From positions 93,323,256 through 93,387,255 of the forward strand of contig OX235271.1 in NCBI GenBank assembly GCA_944472155.2: a DNA stretch of 64,000 nucleotides. Direction: 5' to 3'. This DNA is from Trichobilharzia szidati (Eukaryota; Platyhelminthes; Trematoda; Strigeidida; Schistosomatidae). The number at the start of each line of letters is the position of its first letter. Within the stretch, counting starts at the first letter, position 1. Of this stretch, positions 26,301-38,300 are shown in pieces. The position numbers and the translations under genes were made by a program. The notes under the pieces are model-generated. The model made no database searches, was not told where the DNA came from, and saw nothing but the letters and a program-made list of their open reading frames with translations.

Positions 26301-29300
26301 TGTTCCAAAACATCATCTAATAAATATTACTATTTGACCATATGATATTATCCAATAAAGAAATTATAATATGCAAAAGAAAATCCTCAGTGTTAAAATT
26401 ATTTCATCTATGCTTAATCAAAAAAGAGATTGCTTTTCATAAGCATATGATGAAAATGTGCGTCGGTGGCACAGCAGTTAGGACGCTCGCCGACCATGGT
26501 TTGGGGTTCGATCCCCGGCCGACGCACTTCTTTACTTCATTAAGCCAGAAATAAAGCTGGTAAAGAGGAAAGGTTGGGCATGAGGTTAGCGACCCCATCC
26601 TGTAAAAATAATCACCACTGCTACAGAAACTTCAAGCCTCTAGCCTGAGGCCGTATGTTTCACGGGGAACGTGAAGGAATTAATAAAATAATAATGTAAT
26701 ATGATGGAAAATACTGCATTTACTTTTGTATTTTTTTCATGTAATCGTATAAGCACGCAGCTATCTGCAAGTGTATCACTAGTCTTTAACCTTTATATAC
26801 TTTGATGTAAGTAGTATTGGACTATTATTATTTGACTTCACAGTACATTGCACGTCAGTTTATTTATCAGTAACAGTCCATTCTGTAATAAATTACATTC
26901 TAAATCATTTTCCAGTCCCATGGTGATGATTCTCATGAACACGAAGAGGAGTGTCCTGTTTTTGTCAGTGTTAGTGATGCATCAAAATCTTCAACTGTAC
27001 CGTCAAATCCGTCACCTGTAGAAACAAGTCAGAAACAAGTGAAATCACCACTTATCACTGGGCAAAATCCTAGACCAGAAGGAAAACTTTTCTTCATTGG
27101 CTTTGAAGAACCTGATCCTGAGGTAGGTAACCACTCTACACATCTGATAATATATATTCGGTTAGTAGAAATTTTGTGATAGAGGTATACTGTTTGTTAG
27201 GCAGCTAGTTAGTTAGTTAGTGGGTAAATGCTTGAAGAGCAAAATAAAAGCTTACATAAATGGTCGTCAGAAAAAGAATGAGATCTCAGAAATAAAGTAT
27301 CGTGAAATGATTTCCAGGGTTCTGACGAATATAAGGCATGAAAGTGTTTATGTTACTACGGTCGATTGTGCACCGTATCCACTGAAGGTATCCAACCATA
27401 AACTTTCGGTTATCTGACTCCCTCTTATGATACTTTTACATCAGTTTCACGTTATCAGAGAAATCTGTTATAACTGATTTATTTCTTATTATGACTTTCA
27501 GTCATATTCTGTTGATATTTGACAGTCACTGACAGAGAACTGGAAACATACTTTTCTCCATATCTTGGAGTTTTATGATTACTGTACCAATATGTTCGTG
27601 GATTTGATTTTCACACTGATGCTCATAAGAATTGCCCATCACTTCAACTGTTGAGCGTCTTTTTGTCGATTGCTGGTGTATCCGTCACATAAATCCTTAA
27701 TAAGACATTATAAAGTTAAATTTCCTCCCAGTTTTGTTTTTCACAATTACTAAAGATCCTTTCATACCAACAGTTTGATTACTAGTTGAATGTCGCTAGC
27801 TTTCTTGCAGAATACGGCTTTCGACTCTGTCAACCGAGAGGTGCTGTGGCAATGTGTCGTCTTGTGAGGCATGCCGAGAAAGTATATCTCACTTATCAAG
27901 GCAGTCCATTCGAACTCACAGAGCCATGTAAGAGTTTATGGAGAGTTGCCATCTGAAGTGATGACAACCAGAGGTGTCCGTCAGGGATGTTCACTATCCC
28001 CATATTCGTATAATTTCATTATAGATGTAGTAATGGAATTGAACCTAACTGACTTTAGTGACTTAGGGATTGAGTTACTACCAGAGAACAGTTTTGTGGA
28101 CTTAGAGTACGCGGATGATATTGTCCTCTTAGGTGACTTAACGCAGAGTCTTCCGAACATCTTGGGCGAAAAATCTTCGCATGTTTGGCATACTATTCGC
28201 TCTTGTCAATTGTAAGGTGACGCTGAAGGACTGAAGTGAACTGACTCCTACCTTAAAGATAGGGAGTGAAGTGGTAGAGCGTGTGAACCACTTCACTTAT
28301 TTGGAAAGTTGCATCAACCTCAACGCACTGATTGTTGACTTAAATCTCAGCGCAGATACAAAAGGTTCGTGTGGCATTTTCCAACTTACGCCATCTCTGG
28401 CGTAGGTGGGATATTTGGTTATCGACCAAAACATGTGTTTACTGCGCAGCAGTTCGCTCTGTCCTCCTGTATGCCTTTGGGACATAATCATTGAAAGTAG
28501 AAAATATGAAAAGGCTAGATGCCTTTAACCGCACATGTTTCTTTATTCTTTCCTGCTCTACGTGGTATAATATTGTGAACAATATTCACGCTAAGTCTAG
28601 AGTACTAGACAAGGAGAGTAAGTGTATTGCAATGAAGTTGTGAAGCTACACTGATTGAGATGGTTAGGACACGTGTTCCACATGCTGAACCACTGCCTCT
28701 CTCGGTGAGCAATGTTATCTGACTTAGGATAAGGATGGAAATGGTTTAGTGATGGCCAGTCCATAGACTCTTTGATATTTACTTTGAGGCACGTAGAGAG
28801 AAGCAGACTGCCTGGTTTTAATCCTGAGGATACTAAGAAACAATGGCTGGAGACTATTAGTGATATAGCTCAATATTTTCGTCACTAGCGCAGATGCATT
28901 CACTCTTTGTGACCTCCAATATCCACTAAACCGTCATGCTTATCCATGTTGTTATTCCTTCCCCATATTTTTCTGCTCATTATGAAAGTTTTTCTTTTCT
29001 CCACCTTTGTGTGCTATGTGGAGTGTGGCAACTTGAACTGCTACACTTCTGTGCTGAGTTCTATGTTGATAGTCAGTCAGTCAGTCAGTTTTATAAAGTG
29101 TATTATATGCACTTACAATATAATAGTACTTCAGCTTGGTTTTTTATCATACATCAGAATTATTTAGAGAGTTACTGGCATAAGAAGTGATGGCTGGCTA
29201 ATTTATCCTTTGTTATTCTCGCATGAAATTGAGAATGTGAATGTTGATTCGTCTTTTTGCGAGACTCTTCACTAGATGACACATTGATGTGAGTTTTTAA

Positions 29301-32300
29301 TGAAATCAAAACTATGATGACAGTTGTTTAGAACCTTCATAAATTACCTAAAGGTCCCTAGCCTAGACCATCACTTTTTGAGTGTTACCTTGAAAGTAAT
29401 TCTTCAAAACCAATTCAATTAAGTGATTTCATCATTCACAATATCTTAACATTATCGGCTTTTTCCTACATAATAGTTTTCTTTACTCCCCTCTGACGTA
29501 TTCATTCATTACTCACTCATGTGATGATTGTACATTGAAATTAAGTGTTTATTTCAAGCAACTCACTAATTATTCACATGTATACATCATCATAATTGAA
29601 TGCAATGGAAAGTGTTTTTCAATAAACACTGTTTTTCTACTTTCAGTCACGTTTATATATACCTATATATATAAATATGTAGTTACTTTTTCTCATTGCT
29701 CAAAACAAATGGTTTGCTGGCATGGATTATTGAAACTCACTTGCATATATTTAACTTTAATATATCTACCAAACTGACTACTTTCTTAATATTCCCTGTC
29801 ATTTCATTTTAAAGCGTATGCAACGCACTAAAGACCGACTGGAAGCACGTCGAGCTACAGAAAGAGCAATGGTAGCAGAACAATTGGAAGCATTACGTAC
29901 TACGGGGCGTAAAGAAAAAGAAGCAGCTGATCGTGCCCAGTATGAAAGGAAATTGAATGAAAAAGAAAGACGTGAAGCTGTATTACAAGCACATTTATCT
30001 AAGAAGGAAGTAAGTGAAGAGAATTATTTCATTTACCTATACATATATATTTTTTGTAATAATGCATACTTATAGTTATTATTCATATTAAATCCATGGC
30101 AAATTTCCGTTTAAATGACCGCTACATATCGATTATTTCGTAAGTCTTAATAACATTTAATATGAAATACGAAGAACTGGCACCAGTGTTTATCACAAAT
30201 GCAAGTCATTCTAAATTACTGTTTCCTACTGTGGAGATGTGGCTCATGAACTTAAGGACTCTCTTTTCAGCCGATTAGTCAAGGATTCGAGTCCCGCTCT
30301 GTCTAATTCAGCCTGGGTACCGGATAAGTGTGACTCTAAGCCTGGTACATAAGAAATCAGTTTCCCGTAATTAAGCTTTTTTATTATTATTTATTACTTT
30401 TTTATTTTATTCCTTTACGTCCCCAGTGGAACACAGGGTTTCAAGCTAGAGGCTTGAAGTGTTGGTAGCAGTGGTGTTTTTATCCTTACGGGATGGGGTT
30501 GCTAGCCTCATGTCCAACTTACCCTCTTTAGCAGTCTTGTTACTGGCTTAGCGAGGTAAAGGAGTGCGTTGGCCGGGGATCGAACCGTGGACCACATGCG
30601 TGGTTGGCGAGGATTCTACCGCTGTGCCACCGATGGATGCTTAAGCTTAGGCAGCTATTTCCTACATTTTGCCAACTGTTATCTTCACACTGTTTTATTC
30701 GTCTACCTCACCTACTTATATTGTGTATCTTTCCTCTTTCATGTTTACATTTCGCTTTCTCTGTACAAATTAACTAGCTATCCAATTCTGTGCACAAATG
30801 GATTGACATTTTTACTTCTCGGCTGTAAATCATTACTATCTAAGTAGGATGTCAATCACATAATAACCTTGAATTGGACCAATTAGAGGCTAGAAATTAA
30901 GCACTATGATTATGTATCAAAATGTATATATCATTTCGTAAATAAAGAAAAATATTTGCTTGAAGGTGTCTTCAGTTAAATGGGTGTTAACCTCTGGATC
31001 ATGCTGTCTGTAGGCTGTTAAATTTGCCTTCCTTCTCCTACTGTTACACAAAGAACAAATTATCATTCTTTATTAGTAACCTGTCATCCTCCTTTTCTAA
31101 CCTCTCGTGTTGTTTTACTACTCTCTCATTGGAATCATATTTCGAATTGGCATATAATATGAATTAAAATAAACATCTTAGCCAAACAATCCACTTCCAT
31201 GAATAGTAGCTTCTAAGATAGTTAACCTAGTTAATTGAAAGTATTTCAATCATCTCTGATGTATGTGTGTTTTACCACTATTGATGGTATACAAGTGGGA
31301 TCATAACACTTTAGGCATATATTCTGGTTTAAATGACAGAGTCAATGAAGTACTGGTCATAAAAAACTCTTCACTGTAAACTTCACTTCACTAATTTACA
31401 TTTACCTTATATTAAACATCATTGTTCGTTTTGTTGCTTCCTTTATTTTATTTTAGGCTGCTATGTCTTCTGGATATCGTAATAATAATAATAATAATCC
31501 ATACCCTGTAAGATCTGGTTCCTCAGCACTTTCCAAATCTGAAGTGAATCTGTCCACTACAACTCCTAAACATAGTGCAAGTAAAAAACCGTCTACTGCT
31601 CCAAAACGTGATAGAAATGCACCAGTAGCAGCTTCATTGGATGCCTTTCCATCATCAAAGCCTAACTCCCGTGTAAATTCAGCTAAATCAAAAGCACCTC
31701 CGCCAGTTACTACACGTGGTAGTGGTGACGGGGAAGCTGGGGATGTAAATGCTGAACCTGACTGTGATAGTTCCTCTTTTCAAGACACTAAGGTTCACAC
31801 AAATCGTAATCGTTCAGCTAATAATGGTAATACTACCACTACTACTACTACTACTAACTTCTACTACGGGTGCCACACGTACACCGCTTCCTTCTGGGAT
31901 TAGTCTATCTTGTAAGTAGATGTCTTAAAGTTTTATTCCCGCTTGAGTATAAATATGCATCTTCCATGTAATTTGATGCTGCTATTCATAATTAATCCTT
32001 ACAAATAACCGTATTTACTAACAGATATGCATATTTTAAGCGTACATTCAAATGTAAGTTATTCTCAGAAGAAATTTAAAAATCCTCCGAACAATTTTTG
32101 TGTGGTACTAAAGTAGAATAACCGAAAATGTCCAAGATGCTGCTGCAGTATTCAGATATGCTGAATCACACATTCACTAGAATTTACTATGTTATTGCAA
32201 GTTTGACGATATTTACCATATTGAAATTATTGTTTCCGTGTTCTGCTTCACATCTAATCTTATGCATATACATAACCTTTTTTTGGATATCTCCAACTGT

Positions 32301-35300
32301 GTAGACCAAAACGCGCGCTTTCTATTGGTATTTTGATTCTATTTATGTTTGTTTTCACAACCGTTGATAAGCAATAGGATACTTTGATAATAGAGTTAAT
32401 CAAAATTTCATATTTCTATCAACAAAACTAGAAAATTGCATCTCTTAAAGCTGTGCTAGGAAATAAAGCTAAATAAGGGTTGAACTGTTTATAAGGTTTA
32501 ATTTGGTGGGTGGTGACACACAAACGGTATCCAGAGTGCGCATTTCGTCCTGTATGCGATTGATCAGTTGGATATACTTGCTTTCCCCAGTGAGTCATCG
32601 TGTTTCCATCGTCACTTGAACCCAGTACTTATTGTTTCAAGCGCCAGAGCGTTTTCCACTTGTGCGACACTTGGGCAACAACAGAGGACCAATCAACTAA
32701 AATTGACTTAAACAAATATTTATAGGTCTGTTTATCAGTGCAGATCCGCTTTTTCATTATGGATTGAATCAAAATCCATCATGTCTCAAAGACGTTAATT
32801 AGATGGGAATTCAATTCCCGATTTCTGTCATTAATGTTACATGATTTCTCTCACACTCTTTTCCGTTGGTCTTACTGGTCATAAACTCCCAATAAGACTT
32901 CAAGAGTTATTCGTATGTAGGTTAATTTCCGTTGCCTGTTGTTTTTACTGGGTTGGACTGAAAAGCTTGATTTCTGTGAGAATGCAGGTACATCCAGATG
33001 ACGAGTCCCATATGGGACGAAATGCACATCCTCGATCCCTTTACCAGTCACCATCAACCAAAACACCCATATCAGTACTGATCACTAATTAGTACTGAAG
33101 TGTTGCTTGCTTGTTAAGTTTGTGAGAATTTTGATCAATTTCCAGTCCTGATCTCTTGGCTCACGGGCATCCTGGTGACTACATCCTTCTACCTAAACTT
33201 TTATTCTTCACTCACTTTCTTTTACTTGGGATTAGGATCAATAGTCTTCTGAGATAAATCATATGTGATTAGAGAATATATATATATATATATTGGACTT
33301 TCTTTCCTTAAAACACAATTACTTGAGAATAATTCTTCTTTTTGTATGATTATTTCACTAGCCAAGATAATTTCCAATTTCTATTGATTGATTTCATTTC
33401 TCTCTTTATCTGTTTGTGTGTGTATGTTGTTATGCCTTCTCCTTCTTGTTCATTTCTTTTACCATATAGAGTATGCTGATTGTTTCTGGTAACATAACAT
33501 TTCTTTTCTAATTTTATATGTTAACATTTATCAATATTTTCTTTGAATAATTCAATCGGTGGGAATTTCGCAACTCTGATAGCTAGCTATACTAATTCTC
33601 TCATTTTATCTACAGCCCTTGGAAATATTGAAGATTGATGAACTATCTTTGGGAAAGCATGAAAAAAAAGGTTTTCTTATGTTGTCTAAAACACTTCAGA
33701 TCATAGAGTTTATAACGCTCAGAACTAATTAGATTTATGCGGCTGATTGTCTCTTTCTTCATTCCTTGAGTTCCAATCGGAATACAGAGAGCTTCAGTAG
33801 CCGTGATTTTGTTTTCTTACGTGGGGTAAGGTTACTAGTCTCATGCTCAACCTTCCCCCCTTTTCCGTGCTTACTATCCTATGGTGAATTGAACGAGGTT
33901 TAGGAATGTGTTGTCTGGGTATCAAACCAAGTGCTCCGTTGGCAAACTTTCCACCACTAATGAATGACCGACGCACTTGTCTCATTGTAAAGTATTCTAA
34001 ATATTTATCAGTATATTGATTCCTAGTTCCTTATAAAATTTTATACTACTTGTCAGTAGACATTAAACCTCTATGGCTAAATGAAACGTTAGATTCCTGA
34101 AGAAACAATTAACACTTAGGTATTTACCTTTCAGCTGTTGGTGTTGTTTGCTGATATGTTCCCTGCAAAATGAGGTTGACTGTCACCAGATTTCCAGGAA
34201 CTTTTATCCATTATGTTTATTTATTTTTTATTGATTTTATTCCTTTGCGTTCTGAGTGGAAAATAGGGCTTTAAGCTTGAGCTTTGAAGTTTCAGTAGCA
34301 GTGGTGTTTTTTTCACGGGGTGAGGTTGAGCTCGCCCCCAACCTTCTCTCTTTAGGGGGGTATATCGACCGGGGATCGAACCTCGGACCACGTGTGTTTC
34401 TGGTGTGCATTGTATCCGTGTGTTCATCTTCTCTGTTCCAGTTTTAGGCGTTCATTAATAAGTAAGGAAAATGGTTTCGTCCATCCTATTAAAAATGGTT
34501 CTTTAACGTCACTGCATCAATGAGTTCCCATCCTGCCTTTGTCATCTCACAGATTAGAAATGATGAATAATTGTTTCTATCATTCCAAGAATATAGAAAT
34601 CGCTAAGTAATGAACATTTCTCCAACTTTTATTTATTTTCACTCATCTAATAATTGTAAATGAATTATCTACTCACTGAAATCCATCCTCATATTTCCCT
34701 CTTGATTCTTTTGTTTTCCAGCATTACATCGACTTGGTGCTTCAGAATCACCATCTAGCGGTCCTGGTGTACCTGTTCAATGCTTAAACCAGCCTCGTTT
34801 ATTTGTGAAACCTAAAGCGAAATCCAATCGTACTGTTGTTGTTAATGCCATCAGTCATTGTTGTTTAGCTGGGACTGTCAATGAACCGACAAAACAACTT
34901 GCGCTTAAAGTATGTTTACAATGTGTGTGTGTTTCTGTGTCTTTTGTCATGATAATATTTTTTTTCTGGTTCACTGAGAGCTTTTCTAATTTTTTTGATG
35001 AAATATTCTGAAAATTCGGGCACTTGTTTGTGTATTATTATACTTAGATGAACAGTTAGTTGCCTAATCAGTAGAAACTTATGCATTGCCTATCCACTTG
35101 ACACGTTTGCTGAAATCGCTTCACTTAAAGTCAAAGCGCTAATCCCTAAATAGTTACGGTTATTGATTTGAATCATGCTGTTATAAACCAAGTTTTTTTC
35201 AATTATTATAATGACTAGATTGCGTTTCTTATGAATTATTAAGGTTGGGAAACTTTCCAGAAACTACATAATTTTATCTTCACAGTTTTCTCTCAGTGTA

Positions 35301-38300
35301 CAACATTATGATGTTATAAAGCATATCCATTTCAAACAAACCGTTTCATTTATATACATGTTCGATAGTTGAAATGTTGACTGGTACATCTTTCGATTCC
35401 AGCAGCTATGAGGAGAGATATTACCGTACCTAGGTAGTATTGGTTCACATTTTGTGAGGGTCTGCATAGGTATGTGTAAATAAGTCTGCATAAACTCTTT
35501 ACGAAGAAGAGTTTATGTCCTGGGAGGAAGATTCGGTCATGCAAAGAAATACACAGATTACATCATCTTTGGGGTTTTTAGGGTCATATATATGCATAAA
35601 AGAAGAAGGATGTCAAGGCGTTTACCCATAAGTGGTTTTTTGTCATTTTCATCAACTAACATGTATAATTATGGCAGTTATATATACTTCGATACATGTC
35701 TCTGAGGAATAAATCCTTTCAGCCTTATATTTGTGTTAGTCATTTAATGATCGGATTTAGGAAATTACAAAAGGTGAATAATGCACTTACGCTATTGAGA
35801 ACGATTTTGATCCATATCACCAACAGACTCAAGCCATTGGTTCTTTTTATCCCGAGAACCCAAACCATACGGACTACATCTCCCTACGTGGCTCAAAACA
35901 ACTGTCAAAGACTTCATGGATTTAAATAAAGCAAGAACAACAGTTTGTGAAAAATAAGATGGTACCATCATTTATTTCGTTGACTTGTCATCAGCTGCTT
36001 ACAGCCTAAATAAATTATTAATTTTATGTACAGGAAAGTTTTAACGTGCTTGCAAAGTTTACATAATGTCTCTTGACAGGAAGTTCCGAACTTAGTGAAC
36101 ACTGCTCAAGAAATTACGCTTATATAGTTTTTACATAGGCATTTCAAGTTTAAACAAAGTAAATGTATGCATACAATCGTAAAGGAGTTACGTAATAAAG
36201 ACGAGAGGTACGTAAGATGATGAGTAACTAATAAATTGGGTGACAATGTACTGAGTTCAACTCAAATCATAGAAACAAGAGACAAGCAAAATAACACTAT
36301 ATCAAGGGAGGTGAGGTCAAAGCTAGAGATTACGTAATCAAATGAGAGAGAGAATATAGACATCCAGTTACCAGGGTAAAGAAAGACTGGCAACTGCTTC
36401 ATGGATTGATTCCAGATTTTGGTTTGACCACCCTTAACTCTTTTCCAACTTTATCCTGTATCAGCTAACATAGCTCGTTTAGGAGGGCAGTGGATCGGCA
36501 TGCGTAACATGTATCTCAGCTATCTGAATAGATGCAGCTTCACAATGTCATCGATTTTCTTCCCTTCCCTACCTTGTAGCACTCTACACCTAACTTTAAT
36601 ATTATTTACTCACTATATTATACCAATTAAGAAACGAAATTGCTAATTTAATTTGTGGATGGTGACTAGAATCCAGGATGCGCATTTCGTCCTATTTGGG
36701 ACTCGTCATCTGGATGTACCTGCATTTCCCAGTGTCCAATGTCCAATCAATCGACGGGAAAAAATCTCAAATTCAATTAAAATTGCTAATTCATTACTCA
36801 TAACTTTGCAGCTGCTAATTCGTTTGAAAGTTATATATTTTCTAAATGCTTCCTTTTGTAAAATAAATTCAGTATTGCGTCAGTGGAGTTATTTTATCCG
36901 TTTGTCTTTTATTTTTATTTTTTTCATCACACACAGGAATTAGCTGCTACTGAAGGAACACACTTTATGATACTCTTTCGTGACTCTCGATGTCAGTATC
37001 GAGCTGTTTATTCATTTGACCTGGAATCAGAAGAGTTGAAAATTATTTGTGGCAATGGTCCAAAAAGAATTACACACGAAATGGTTAATAGGTTTTTCAA
37101 GTAAGCCTTACTTGTTTTTTTTTTTAGAAATTAACTATACACTGTCGATATTTAACTCTCATTATTCAGATGAAATTATCATTTTATATATTTGAATTGA
37201 CGTACTGTTTTACAACTGAAATCGTATTTATTATTGGCAAGTAATTTGCTCAGTATTCTCTCCTACTGTCACACAGTGGCTCTTAGTTTTGTTGTTGTAA
37301 TGGCATGTATGTTCTGTTGGGAATTTCACAAAGGAATAAAAATCTCTCTATATTATATGTTTATATTTGAACTCATCATCATCACCTCTAGCTGGACACG
37401 ACGTGATTGAAGTCCACTTTCTGTTAGCTAACCAGCTGACTATTAGACACGAAGTTATTTTGGCGGATGGTAACTAACGGTGAGATACATGATGTTTTAT
37501 TTTGGGCTCGTCAGCCGGATGTACCTGCATTCCCAGTGAGTCTTAGATAGAATGAAATGCGCCACCTGGATTTCACTGCTAGTCTCACCATCAACCAAAA
37601 TAACTTTACATTAATCCTAAGACATCATCAGAGCGTCCGTACTATAAGTCAGCATTTCCACAGAGGCCTAGCATTTCAATTCAATTTAAGTAGTCAACGG
37701 GAAATATAAATTAGCCTAATAACAAATGACTACTAGACACTTCATATTCTGAAGTTATGACTAACAAAATGGCGATTTAGAATGATTGACAATTCACAAT
37801 GTAGTAATTGGATTCATTTTAAATCAGTGGAATTGTGTATTTCGTGTGATTGTTAACACGTTAAGCATACAGGCAATATTTGGGACAGAAATTTTATTGG
37901 CAATATTTTCCCCATGATGCTTCCTGTATAAGTCCGTTTTGTAGAAAATAAATGGAAATAATAACATCTGATAATGAATGACTTGAAAATCCACGTAGAA
38001 ATCAGTTAAACAGACGAAGCATTATTCTTTTTGATAAATTTCTTTCCATATCTAACGGTCATATACATATTCATGCTTTTTTTATAATTGGACAATTAAT
38101 GTATGCACAACTAAATGGTTCTCAAAGTAGTTACCTGTGTAAACAGAAATTAATTTTAAAACCATTAAACTAAAAAACATTAAAGAGTTTAATCGTCCTG
38201 GTTTTGAGAAGAAACTTTTCAGCAATACGCACCCATCATAGGTTGAACCAACGATATCTAGATTTTGAGATCCGTATTCCTAAAAATCCTCAAACTAAGA

